A DNA stretch of 37,680 bases from a virus: the IMG/VR virus record IMGVR_UViG_3300046791_000574, positions 1-37,680 of that record; one strand, given 5' to 3'. This document shows positions 8,101-15,700 of this stretch, piece by piece. Both the position numbers and the translations under genes were made by a program. Position 1 is the stretch's first letter, and every line of letters begins with the position of its first letter. The notes beneath the pieces were generated by a model. The model made no database searches. It was given only the letters and a program-made list of their open reading frames with translations, and had not been told where the DNA came from.

Positions 8101-8498
8101 GGCGGCAGCCCAGCGCGCCGCCGCGGTTCCGGGTCGACGTCGAGGATCACGACCCGCGTGGACGGCGCCTTCTCTCCAGGCGCCGGGTGCCGCTGGTCGA
8201 CTTCTTTGGTGCAGTGCGCCGGGCTGTCCCCTTTCAGCCAGCCGAGGCGCCGGAGCGCATCAAGGACAGGCTTCGCGCCGCCGTCGAGGTTGTCATCGTC
8301 GTACCGCTTCTGACCTGGCGCCTTCGGGTAGATGCGGGTGATGAAGACCGCCCGGCGGCCGGTCGCCCGGTTCAGTGCCGTCGTGGGAGGAAACTCCCGG
8401 AGCCAGGCGTCCCGCTCGCGCTTGTACTTCCATGCCGGCCCGCCGTGCCAGACGTTGACCGTCGGGAAGCGGCGCGGCACGTCGAACACGAACCTCAC
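8097..8498 (-). CDS. RusA-like Holliday junction resolvase
   Basis: 133 residues from GTG. RusA is a dimeric metal-dependent nuclease that cuts branched DNA, used by phages to resolve recombination or replication intermediates before packaging. The signature is clear: YDDDNLDGGAKPVLDAL (D67, D68, D69, N70, K76, D80) and GWLKGDS with D91. Length is normal. It is translationally coupled on both sides, by GTGA with the membrane protein before it and by ATGA with the deoxyribosyltransferase-like gene after it. Confidence 0.9.
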   Translation of the reverse strand: MRFVFDVPRRFPTVNVWHGGPAWKYKRERDAWLREFPPTTALNRATGRRAVFITRIYPKAPGQKRYDDDNLDGGAKPVLDALRRLGWLKGDSPAHCTKEVDQRHPAPGEKAPSTRVVILDVDPEPRRRAGLPP

Positions 8499-8767
8499 CC
8501 CGCGGCCCCGACCTGAACGGCGATCGCCAGGAGGACGCCGATCGCGATGCCGAGGAAGAGCGCCGCCGCCAGCGCGGTGACGACCTGGGTGCGCATGCGA
8601 TGGAGGATCGTCCTCGTCGGCAGCGGGTCGTTCAGCAGGCGCGCGAGCGTCTTCTGCATCAGGCGGCTCGTGCGCATCTCCTGCTCGAGCGCGGTCAGGG
8701 CCTCCGTCCTGGTCAGGCCCGTCAGCTCGCGCAGGCGCCCCGACAGCAGCACCAGGTCCCCGGCCAC
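8495..8767 (-). CDS. Small C-terminally anchored membrane protein
   Basis: 90 residues from the GTG at 8767, one base beyond the lipoprotein stop. Residues 1-60 are helical and charged, with a possible coiled coil around RTEALTALEQEMRTSRLMQK. Residues 61-86 are a single strong membrane segment (VVTALAAALFLGIAIGVLLA). This is a tail-anchored layout with the N-terminus presumably cytoplasmic. The SD is weak, consistent with coupling. An internal ATG (residue 31) is an alternative start. Pairing with a co-translated lipoprotein suggests an envelope-directed function such as superinfection exclusion, but that is inference. Confidence 0.6.
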   Translation of the reverse strand: MAGDLVLLSGRLRELTGLTRTEALTALEQEMRTSRLMQKTLARLLNDPLPTRTILHRMRTQVVTALAAALFLGIAIGVLLAIAVQVGAAG

Positions 8768-8768
8768 G

Positions 8769-9101
8769 TCAGCGCGCGCCAGGGCAGCGGTCGTCGAGCA
8801 GCTCGGGCGGGCAGCCGAAGCGACACTCCCCCGCCACGCTGCAGAGCCGCAGCCCGCAGCAGAGGTCGAGCCTCTCCTGCCAGCGCGGGTCGATGGTGAT
8901 GGGCCTTCCCTCCGGGTTGAGATACGGGCGGCAGTCGACGGCGCTCGGGCACGTCGATGCCCCCGGCACGGCGCAGACACCGTCGACGGTCGGGGCGATG
9001 GAGGACAGGCCGGCCCCATCGTGCGAGCCGCCTCCGCTCGAGCAGCCGGCGAGGATGGCGAGGGCGGCGAGGATCAGGAACATGGCGGTGGGTCGGTTCA
9101 T
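8769..9101 (-). CDS. Cys-rich lipoprotein
   Basis: 110 residues with a classic lipoprotein signal: positive start, hydrophobic core FLILAALAIL and lipobox LAGC with Cys20, followed by SSGGG. The mature part has nine further Cys, including an adjacent pair (CC, 81-82) and spaced singles, so a small disulfide-stapled periplasmic or outer-membrane-attached domain is likely. AAGAGGAGGA precedes the ATG, one of the stronger SD sequences. It overlaps the HTH gene by ATGA. Being in the early block rather than the lysis block makes an Rz1-type spanin unlikely; superinfection exclusion or lysogenic conversion is plausible but unproven. Confidence 0.75.
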   Translation of the reverse strand: MNRPTAMFLILAALAILAGCSSGGGSHDGAGLSSIAPTVDGVCAVPGASTCPSAVDCRPYLNPEGRPITIDPRWQERLDLCCGLRLCSVAGECRFGCPPELLDDRCPGAR

Positions 9102-9598
9102 CGGGCTCCTCCTCTTGACGGGTTGAGTCGTGCCAGGTAGTGCGACTTCTGCTTTCGGATGCGCGCGACGGCCACCTGGAGGCTCTCGCGGGCCGATTCG
9201 GAAAGTCCGCTCTGGGCGTGGCTGGCGCGATAGACCGTGGAGTAGGCGATGCCGGCCGCCTTGGCCAGGGCGTTGACGGACACGCCGAGCTCTTGGACCC
9301 AGCCGAGCACCAGCTTCCGGTCGGCCGCGAGGCTCTCTGCCGTGTGCCGTCTCCACCGCGCCCGTTTCGCGCGCTCGAGCGGCTCGTCGGCTGGCCGCGG
9401 CGGATCCGGGACGATCCGCGGCCTGGCGATCAACGGTGCGCGCTCCGGCTGGAGCGTGGCGGGCGCCCGACCCCAGTCTCCCGGTGGCGTCGGCCGCGGC
9501 TGCGAGGCGAGCAGCCCCCGGACCAGGGCAGCCACCGACTGCAGCTGCAGGTTGATCTGCTCGAGGAGCCTTCTCTCGTCAGGCAGGAATGACCTCAT
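9098..9598 (-). CDS. Helix-turn-helix DNA-binding protein
   Basis: 166 residues. N-terminal 35 residues form a helix (LLEQINLQLQSVAALVRGLL), followed by a Pro/Arg-rich linker to about 75. The C-terminal part has a helix-turn-helix of XRE/LacI style: LGVSVNALAKAAGIAYSTVYRA (about 104-125), followed by a helical tail. This is the clearest transcription-regulator candidate in the early operon and could be the lysogeny or early-gene regulator, but it is not divergently transcribed and no operator was linked to it. GGGAGGTAG gives a strong SD that overlaps the upstream stop. Confidence 0.65.
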   Translation of the reverse strand: MRSFLPDERRLLEQINLQLQSVAALVRGLLASQPRPTPPGDWGRAPATLQPERAPLIARPRIVPDPPRPADEPLERAKRARWRRHTAESLAADRKLVLGWVQELGVSVNALAKAAGIAYSTVYRASHAQSGLSESARESLQVAVARIRKQKSHYLARLNPSRGGAR

Positions 9599-9600
9599 CG

Positions 9601-11328
9601 CTACCTCCCCTCCAGGAACAGAACCGGCATGGCGACCACCTGGCCCCGGGACGGATAATCAATGAACCCCAGTGACCGCAGGCGCCCGATAGCGTTGGCG
9701 AACCCCTTGCTCGCCAGGTTGCCGTAGCCGGCGGCCGCGGCCAGGTTGGTGCGCTCGAGCGGGCCCGGGTACGCCTCGATCAGCGGCCGCATCAGGCGCT
9801 CGCTCGCCCCGCCCAGGAGTCGGAGCACTCGCTCCTGGATCTCGGCCGAAGACCGCGGCGCATCAACGGACTGCGCCAGGGCGCGCCCGGAGTCGGTAAG
9901 CGTCAGGCGCCCGGGGCCCGGATAGGCAATCTTCCCGGCGCTGCTCAGTGAGCCCATGGCGTTCGCGAACCCCTTGCTGGCGAGGTTCGTGTAGCCGGCG
10001 AGGAAGGCGACTTGGACACGCTCCGGTTCCGCTACGCCGAGGGCCTCGAGCTCTGCGAGGGCATCGAGCACGCGCTGGCCAGCACCGGAAAGGTGGCCGT
10101 TCCCCTCGATTCGGTCCCGGACCACCGGGCGCGCGGCTGCTGGCGCTGCGTTGGGAGCGAGTATCGGCTTCCACGGTGCCTTCTTTGCGAACGGACTGTT
10201 GGGCGGCGGCCAGCCCTGACCCTCGCGCGCCGAGTCGCGCAGCGCCACAGACAGCGCGAACGCCTCGGCGGCAACCGCTTTCCGCACGACATCCAATCGC
10301 TCGACCAGGGAATCCATATTCCCGATCCCGTGCTCGAGCCGCTTCACCTGCAGGTCCTTCAGGACCGGGACCTCGCGCACCTCCGCCTTCGCCGGCGCCG
10401 GCGTGCGCCTGTCCGCGGCTGCGAGCTGCGCCGCCAGGCTCTTCACCTCGGCGCGCAGGTCCGCCTCGGTCTTCGCCTTCCGCTCCTGCTCGGCCGGCAG
10501 GTCGGACAGCTTCGGCAGGAGCGCCCGGATCCGGTCGGTTGGCGGCGGCGCCGTGAACGCCAGGCGCGCCCCCGCCTTCGGGTGCGTCGTCTCGACCGGA
10601 CCGATGCGCACCTTCCGCACCTCGCGCGAGAGCGCCGGCCCGAAGACGAAGAACTCCCCCGCCTCGAGCTCGCGCAGTTCGCGCCAGCGCTCCTTCCCGA
10701 AGCCCAGCTCGTCGGCGGCGCGCTTCACGTCGACGTCGAGACCGGTGCGCCCGATCAGCTTGTTGTTCAGCTCAGCGGCCGCGTCCTTGTGCAGCTTGGA
10801 GAGCCTCTGGGTGGCGAGCACGGAGCCGAACCCGCGCTTCCGGCCCCGGGTGCAGAGGTCGATCACCGCGGTCGCCGACTCCGCCTCCCCCTGCTGCGGG
10901 CAGAAGACGTGCGCCTCGTCGAGCACCACCAGCGCCGGGTGCCACAGCTTCTTCGGCGCGTCGACGAGCGCCTCGAGGAAGCCGCGGACGAACCGGACCC
11001 GGTCGTGCGCCTTGAGCTCGTAGAGGTCGACGATGGCCGAGACCCCCAGCTCGAGGAGCCGCTGCGCCAGGAGGCCGGCGGCGCGCGGCTCGGCCGCCGT
11101 GTCGCCCCCGTGCTTCGCGGCCAGGACGTAATCGAACCGCTCCCGCAGGCTAGCGAACTCCCCTTCCGGGTCGAGCACCAGGTGCTGCACCGACCCGTGG
11201 CTCTGCTCGAGCAGCCGGCGGAGGCACCAGGACTTCCCCCCGCCGCTGTTCGCCTGCACTAGGCAGCGCGTGTCGATCAGCGTGGCGAGTCCGGTGTCGA
11301 CGCCGGGCGCGAGCTGGATCGTCCTCAC
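9601..11328 (-). CDS. HerA/FtsK-like ATPase with tandem C-terminal repeats
   Basis: 575 residues from the GTG at 11328 (GTGA overlap with the gene before it). Walker A is ANSGGGKS (26-33) and Walker B ALVVLDEAH (132-140), followed by a sensor region GSVLATQRLSKLHKD; this is the HerA-type DNA-translocase (DUF87) arrangement. Residues about 310-345 form a coiled coil. Two homologous segments near 440-480 and 525-560 each contain NLASKGFANA followed by YPG or YPS turns, likely duplicated winged-helix DNA-binding units. HerA hexamers pump or unwind DNA, usually with the nuclease NurA, which is absent here. Its partner may be ParB or RusA, but that is inference. Confidence 0.8.
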   Translation of the reverse strand: MRTIQLAPGVDTGLATLIDTRCLVQANSGGGKSWCLRRLLEQSHGSVQHLVLDPEGEFASLRERFDYVLAAKHGGDTAAEPRAAGLLAQRLLELGVSAIVDLYELKAHDRVRFVRGFLEALVDAPKKLWHPALVVLDEAHVFCPQQGEAESATAVIDLCTRGRKRGFGSVLATQRLSKLHKDAAAELNNKLIGRTGLDVDVKRAADELGFGKERWRELRELEAGEFFVFGPALSREVRKVRIGPVETTHPKAGARLAFTAPPPTDRIRALLPKLSDLPAEQERKAKTEADLRAEVKSLAAQLAAADRRTPAPAKAEVREVPVLKDLQVKRLEHGIGNMDSLVERLDVVRKAVAAEAFALSVALRDSAREGQGWPPPNSPFAKKAPWKPILAPNAAPAAARPVVRDRIEGNGHLSGAGQRVLDALAELEALGVAEPERVQVAFLAGYTNLASKGFANAMGSLSSAGKIAYPGPGRLTLTDSGRALAQSVDAPRSSAEIQERVLRLLGGASERLMRPLIEAYPGPLERTNLAAAAGYGNLASKGFANAIGRLRSLGFIDYPSRGQVVAMPVLFLEGR

Positions 11329-11909
11329 GCGACCGACCGCGTCTCTGGCTCGAGGAACCGCACAACCTTGACGAGCTCGCGCGCGTAGGCCAGTTCGCGC
11401 GCCGTGCTCTCCCCGATGTAGCCGCCGACGTTCAGGATCAGCACCTCGTCGGCGAGGTCGATCTTCTTCAGGTGCAGGGCGTCGAGCGCGATCTTCTGCT
11501 CTGGCGTGCAACCGATGTTCTCGCCGTGATGCTCGTAACGCACACGTTCGGATTCCGACTCAGGAGAGGGTCGATAGAAGCCCACCGAGAGGACTATCCT
11601 CCCGGCCATCGTCTCCTCATATTGCGCGCGCTGGAACGCTCCATAGAAGCGCGTCGAGCCGCACAGGCAAACGATGGTCGGGCGGGCTATCCGCGTCTGT
11701 ATCGCCAGCTCCATCATCACGCCGAGGCGGCGGTTCGCCTCCCAGTAGGCATCTCGGGAATCGAGGACGAGGTCGAACAGATCCCGTATGCGCCTGAACT
11801 GACCCGCCGGTAGCTGGATGAGGACCATGTCCGGCATGCTGTCGGCTAGCTCTGGGATCAGTCTCGCAACGCGCTTGCGGAGTTCTTCGGTGTCCTGGAG
11901 GCGGCTCAC
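11325..11909 (-). CDS. Nucleoside 2-deoxyribosyltransferase-like domain protein
   Basis: 194 residues from the GTG at 11909, which overlaps the ParB stop as GTGA. Residues 1-70 are a helical extension. From about 77, RPTIVCLCGSTRFYGAF, a Glu-Glu-Thr helix, the GRIVLSVGFY strand, ALDALHLKKIDLADEVLILN and GGYIGESTARELAYA match a deoxyribosyltransferase-like Rossmannoid family. The glycine-rich STR/GGYIG loops and the acidic residue after STA are the expected nucleotide-site elements. It is distinct from the shorter relative at 7699-8100. Substrate unknown; nucleotide salvage, base modification or signal-nucleotide cleavage are possible. Confidence 0.7.
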   Translation of the reverse strand: MSRLQDTEELRKRVARLIPELADSMPDMVLIQLPAGQFRRIRDLFDLVLDSRDAYWEANRRLGVMMELAIQTRIARPTIVCLCGSTRFYGAFQRAQYEETMAGRIVLSVGFYRPSPESESERVRYEHHGENIGCTPEQKIALDALHLKKIDLADEVLILNVGGYIGESTARELAYARELVKVVRFLEPETRSVA

Positions 11910-13585
11910 TTCCTGCTCCGTCCCTTCGCCTGACTCTTCAGCTTCGGTGGGAAGCAGGCGGTGCACCGGGTCTTCGTTCCGTCGGACCAGCCACAGCCGC
12001 TGGCGCAGGCCTTCTCCTCGGTGCAGCCGCACTTCCGGCAGGTGCCCTTCTTCGGCTTCCCCCCCGACTTTGCAGACGTCTGCACTGCGGGCTTCTCGAC
12101 CGGCGCCGCCTCGTTGAGTACGGCCCCGACGTCGATGCCGAAGGCCTTCATCTGCTTCCCGAACTGCTCACGCTCCCAGTTCCAGGGACTGCGGGAGTGC
12201 TGGATGGCGGCGTCGAAAGCCAGGTGGCGCACGAGCGCCTCGGCCGTCTTGCCGGGAGGCACCAGCTCGCGCGTCTCGCGATCGCTCCTCGCTGCGTCGG
12301 TGACGAACTTCATTGCCTGGCCGATCGGCGCCTTCAGGACCGCCGCAGCGAGCGCCTTCAGAAACGCCGGGCGCGCCGTCGTCCATCGCCTCCGCGCCAG
12401 CTCCTCCTTCTCGTTCGCCAGCTTCTGCTGCGCCTGTGCCCGGTTCTCGCGCTCGGCGATCTTGTCGCCGGTCCCGGATGTGACGCCGGCGCGCGCCCGG
12501 ATCCGCTCCTTCTGCCACGCCGCCCAGTGGGTCGCGCACTTCTCCTTGTTGACGCAGACCAGGAACGTCTCGCCCTGCCCCGGGCCGCACGCCACCAGGC
12601 CGAGGCGGCTCCGGTCGCAGGTCTTCGACTTCTCCTGTCCGTCGGCACGCTTCCAGGCCTCCAAGCCGAAGACCTTGTCCTTACCGGCGCCACGGACGTC
12701 GTCGCTCGCCCGATGCTGACGGGTGATGAGGATGACGCCGAGGCGATCGTCGGCGTGCTGCTCGATGGCCTGCGCCGTCTCCGGGAACAGGAACACGTCG
12801 ACGTGGGCGGGCTCGAACCGGACGTTGCGCTGGATCCACGCCTCGAGCTCCCGCACGCTGACCGCCTTCACGTGCGTGTATGGATCTTTCGAGGCGCGCT
12901 CGTCGTCATCAAACAGCGCCCCGCTCACGCTCTGGAAGACGCCCGAGTCGATCGCCGTCGAGTACCCGTTGCGAGTGGTGACATCGATCGCCCGCTTCTG
13001 GTCCTCCGGCTTCAGCCGCGCCAGCAGGATCGCGTGGCCGGCGCTGAACAGGGGCGGATCGCGAAGGAACAGCGCCTGCGCATCCGGCACCAGATCGAGC
13101 AGCTTCAGCCGGTCGTACACGTACTTCGGGCTTCGGCCGACCCGCGCCGCGATCTTCGCGACGTCGTATCCCGGCAGCCCCAGGAGTGCCTGGTAGCCCG
13201 AGGCCTCCTCGAACGCATGGACGTCCTCGCGCTGGTCGTTCTCCATGACCAGCAGCTCGAGGAACTCGTCGTCCGCCATCTCCCGGATCAGCACCGGGAC
13301 CGTCGGCCGACCGGCCGCGATCGCCGCGCGGAATCGCCGGTGTCCCGCCGCGATCTCGTAGAAGTCCCCGGCGCGCGCCGGCGCCGGGCGGACCAGGAGC
13401 GGGGTCACCACCCCCTTCGCCCGGACCGACTCCTCGAGCTCGCGCATGGACTCGGCCCGGAACCGCTTCCGTGGATTGTTCAGGGATTCCCGGAGCACCT
13501 TGACCGGCATCGCCGGCTCGAACTGCGCCGACCCCGACACGCTGAGATCCACACCCTCCACTGCCGCCGCCTCGTTCGTGTTCAT
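11906..13585 (-). CDS. ParB/Spo0J-family protein with Cys-rich C-terminus
   Basis: 559 residues from the ATG at 13585, with AGGAGGGG upstream. The ParB N-terminal CTPase/nuclease-like domain shows NPRKRF (37-42), GHRRFRAA (81-88) and ENDQRED (115-121), then an HTH at about 140-160 (YDVAKIAARVGRSPKYV). The rest is an extension with a CxxxxC-type cluster in the middle and a C-terminal zinc-binding module (CRKCGCTEEKAC, then CGW and CTAC). No ParA ATPase is encoded, so plasmid-style partition is doubtful given the integrase. Phage ParB-like proteins often sit in replication modules, as here, next to the initiator and HerA-like ATPase. Role: DNA-bound replication or regulatory factor, inferred. 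Confidence 0.85.
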   Translation of the reverse strand: MNTNEAAAVEGVDLSVSGSAQFEPAMPVKVLRESLNNPRKRFRAESMRELEESVRAKGVVTPLLVRPAPARAGDFYEIAAGHRRFRAAIAAGRPTVPVLIREMADDEFLELLVMENDQREDVHAFEEASGYQALLGLPGYDVAKIAARVGRSPKYVYDRLKLLDLVPDAQALFLRDPPLFSAGHAILLARLKPEDQKRAIDVTTRNGYSTAIDSGVFQSVSGALFDDDERASKDPYTHVKAVSVRELEAWIQRNVRFEPAHVDVFLFPETAQAIEQHADDRLGVILITRQHRASDDVRGAGKDKVFGLEAWKRADGQEKSKTCDRSRLGLVACGPGQGETFLVCVNKEKCATHWAAWQKERIRARAGVTSGTGDKIAERENRAQAQQKLANEKEELARRRWTTARPAFLKALAAAVLKAPIGQAMKFVTDAARSDRETRELVPPGKTAEALVRHLAFDAAIQHSRSPWNWEREQFGKQMKAFGIDVGAVLNEAAPVEKPAVQTSAKSGGKPKKGTCRKCGCTEEKACASGCGWSDGTKTRCTACFPPKLKSQAKGRSRK

Positions 13586-14121
13586 GCCGTCCCCTCCTGG
13601 GTTCGATCGACCGCGTCGACGCGCCGAGCCTCGACGGGGTTGGCCTTGGTCCACTGCCGGTACTCTTCCTCGCCGCTCCGGTACTTCAGCTTCTCCGCCC
13701 AGAAGGCCGCGCACCGACGCAGCCCCCGCGGGCACTCCATGCAGAACCAGGCCACCGTCTCCCGCCTGCCGGTCAGCGGCGAGACGCAACCCGGGTTGTC
13801 CTTCGTCCCCTTGAACTCGCCGAACGTCAGACCGAGGTCGCGGCAGTGCCGGCAGGAGATCCGCGCGCGCGGCGGTGCGATCTGGTCGGAGAGCTCGGCA
13901 GGGTCGATGAATCGCAGCGCCAGGGCGGCGAACCGTTGCACCATCGGCGGCAGGTCCTTCCACTCCGGATTCCCGAAGGCCTCGCTCTCTGGGTAGCGCA
14001 CCAGGCGGTTGTGCAGCGTCTCGGCCTGGCGGAAGGCCTCCTCGCTGACCCCGCGGCGCTCGTAGGCCCCCGCCACCGGCAGAAGCGTCTGGACCTCGGC
14101 GCGTTCGATCTCCCCCCTCAC
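13582..14121 (-). CDS. Unrecognised protein with Cys clusters
   Basis: 179 residues from the GTG at 14121, overlapping the replication-initiator stop as GTGA; its own stop overlaps the parB start as ATGA. Residues 1-85 are helical (YERRGVSEEAFRQAETLHNRL, then MVQRFAALALRFIDP). A Cys-rich segment follows: CRHC near 91-94, a single Cys, then CMEC and a further Cys before AFWAEKLKYR, consistent with a zinc-binding fold. Position between initiator and ParB suggests a replication accessory role, for instance helicase loading, but no family was recognised. Confidence 0.6.
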   Translation of the reverse strand: MRGEIERAEVQTLLPVAGAYERRGVSEEAFRQAETLHNRLVRYPESEAFGNPEWKDLPPMVQRFAALALRFIDPAELSDQIAPPRARISCRHCRDLGLTFGEFKGTKDNPGCVSPLTGRRETVAWFCMECPRGLRRCAAFWAEKLKYRSGEEEYRQWTKANPVEARRVDAVDRTQEGTA

Positions 14122-15128
14122 GAGCTGACCCCGAGCTCGCGGTTGATGTCCCGCATGCGTTGGCGCGCGCGGTCGGCGTCGGTCTCCGGCCGCTTCTCGG
14201 TGTTGACCAGCCGGGCGAAGTTCGCCGGCTCGAAGATCACCTGCGGTGACAGGAACTCCCAGCCCCGGGGATCGGTGCCGTCCAGGGCCCGGGCGTGCTG
14301 CTGGTCGACCATGCGCTTGCAGACCTCGGCGTCGAAGTCCTGGTGGGCGCGGTGGAGGCGCTCGGCGATCCGGCCGGCGAGCGGGAAGGCTCGGCCGGTC
14401 CGCTCGGCGAAGTGCGACAGGACGTCGAGGCAGGTAGGGCATCCTCCATCCGGGCGGCGCGCCTGAGGCGGCTCGTGATGGATCGGGATGACGACCGAGC
14501 CCCCCGTGTCCGGTGGATCCGGTCCATGTGTGGGTGCGCCGTTACCGACTACGTCTCCGCACACGCCTTCGACTACGTCTTCGCATACGACTACGGCCGC
14601 CGGATGCGCGCGCGCCGCGCGCGGGCCGCGGTCATTGGGCGGGCATGGCGCGGACATTCGGCGGTCATTGGGCGGGCATTCGGCGGGCAGCTGATTCGAA
14701 AGGACTTGCCGGATCGTAGTCTCGGGATTCCCCGATCGCTTGCCTGCATCGCGTCGGGCGACGCTGTCTTCGAGCTCGCCGATGGCGTCCAGCACCTCGA
14801 CGGGTGGGGCGGGGTATTTACTCCCGCTCCGGGCCCGCTGGCCGAAGTTGAAGAGCTGCAGGAGCCGGTCATCCCCGGCCTGGTAGAACGCCAGGAGGCG
14901 GACCTGCGCCAGCTCCTCGAGCCATGCGGCGACATGCTTCTCCGTGACCTGGTCGACCGACCGCGGCCGAGGGAAGCAGGCCGCGAGGACCAGGTAAGGC
15001 TCGGCGCTGAACCGGCCGTAGTCGTCGGCGACGGACTTGAGAGCGTGCCAGAGCACGATCCCCCCTAGGCTCGTCGAGGCGCAGCGGCGTGACCGGATCC
15101 ACCCCTCGCGCGTGATGCGGTTCGGCAT
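14118..15128 (-). CDS. Phage replication initiator / replisome organiser
   Basis: 336 residues. The N-terminus MPNRITREGWIRS and the following ALKSVADDYGRFSAEP and VAAWLEELAQVRLLAFY match the winged-helix domain of phage replisome organisers (DnaD/lambda-O-like). The C-terminus HARALDGTDPRGWEFLSPQVIFEPANFARLVN matches the conserved 'Phg_2220_C' type tail of these proteins, which contacts the helicase machinery. Residues 147-194 form a low-complexity linker with the repeat CPPNDR (151-156 and 162-167), encoded by DNA iterons at 14546-14687. Lambda O is built the same way, with ori inside its gene. No helicase or primase gene is evident, so host replication proteins are presumably recruited. 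Confidence 0.75.
   Translation of the reverse strand: MPNRITREGWIRSRRCASTSLGGIVLWHALKSVADDYGRFSAEPYLVLAACFPRPRSVDQVTEKHVAAWLEELAQVRLLAFYQAGDDRLLQLFNFGQRARSGSKYPAPPVEVLDAIGELEDSVARRDAGKRSGNPETTIRQVLSNQLPAECPPNDRRMSAPCPPNDRGPRAARAHPAAVVVCEDVVEGVCGDVVGNGAPTHGPDPPDTGGSVVIPIHHEPPQARRPDGGCPTCLDVLSHFAERTGRAFPLAGRIAERLHRAHQDFDAEVCKRMVDQQHARALDGTDPRGWEFLSPQVIFEPANFARLVNTEKRPETDADRARQRMRDINRELGVSS
14546..14687. repeat. ori: Iteron cluster, probable replication origin inside the initiator gene
   Basis: Two repeat sets. At 14633-14687 five tandem 11-bp units begin at 14633, 14644, 14655, 14666 and 14677, consensus CATTSGGCGGG; the second is degenerate, and 14633 and 14666 share an 18-base identity. An 11-bp period keeps all sites on one helix face. 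At 14546-14595 CGACTACG recurs at 14546, 14570 and 14588, the first two as CGACTACGTCTYCGCA. The cluster lies in the linker-coding part of the initiator gene, exactly where lambda carries its O-binding iterons. Function is inferred from architecture; no strongly AT-rich unwinding element is obvious nearby. Confidence 0.65.
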
Positions 15129-15370
15129 CAGCCCCTTCCCCCCTTCCCACGGGTTGGTGCCGCGGAGCTGCCTGGCTCCACCGGCGGTGACTTGCAGACC
15201 GACCGGTGCGCCACGCGCACGGTCAGCGATCGCGTGATGCGGTAGTCGCCCCTCGAGGCCTCGAAGATGACCAGGTCGTAGGTGGGCGAGTCGGGATCGA
15301 GCAGGATCCGCTGGCCGGTCTCGGTGCGGCCGACGTCGACCGGCCTGCTGCAGCCCGGGCAGGTGGTCAT
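15128..15370 (-). CDS. Small protein with N-terminal CxxC
   Basis: 80 residues. The N-terminus MTTCPGCSRPVDV is a one-knuckle metal-binding start, followed by GRTETGQRILLDPD and a short beta-rich stretch (YDLVIFEASRGDYRITRSLTVRVAH) and a disordered Gly/Pro tail. It resembles small phage zinc proteins that lie beside replication genes. Its stop TGA overlaps the initiator ATG as TGATG, and a GGGG SD overlaps the upstream stop. Function unknown. Confidence 0.6.
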   Translation of the reverse strand: MTTCPGCSRPVDVGRTETGQRILLDPDSPTYDLVIFEASRGDYRITRSLTVRVAHRSVCKSPPVEPGSSAAPTRGKGGRG

Positions 15371-15373
15371 CCC

Positions 15374-15700
15374 CTACACCCCCGCCCAGGTCTCGGCCAG
15401 CCGGGCCGTCGCGCGCAGCCGGTAGAGGACTGCCGCACGGAGCGCCGCGGGCACGCCGGCGTCGCGCATCGCCCAGACGTAGCGATCCGCCTCGAGCTGG
15501 CAGAACCAGCAGATCAGGTCGACCGCCCCGCCCAGAACCTTCCGGAAGCGCGTGCGCAGCTGCCACCCGGCCAGGCGCCCGACGCCCGCGACGCGGCGCA
15601 TCCGCTCGGCCGCGATCAGGACCTGCTCGTGCTTGCGGCCGCAGCACCGGCACCGTGGCAGCGTCACGACGACGTCGACCGTCGGATTGGCGCAGGTCAT
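15374..15700 (-). CDS. Unrecognised protein with paired Cys motifs
   Basis: 108 residues from the ATG at 15700 (AGGAGG upstream at good spacing). A CRCC pair near residue 17-20 followed by GRKHEQ, and a CWFC pair near 65-68, suggest a single zinc site binding two knuckles, with Arg-rich helices between and after (RLAGWQLRTRFRKVL; LRAAVLYRLRATARLAE). High positive charge fits nucleic acid binding. No family recognised. Confidence 0.55.
   Translation of the reverse strand: MTCANPTVDVVVTLPRCRCCGRKHEQVLIAAERMRRVAGVGRLAGWQLRTRFRKVLGGAVDLICWFCQLEADRYVWAMRDAGVPAALRAAVLYRLRATARLAETWAGV

Noticed and set aside
14546-14687. CRISPR array
   Set aside because: Units are 8-18 bp and tandem without spacers, inside a coding gene; iterons fit.
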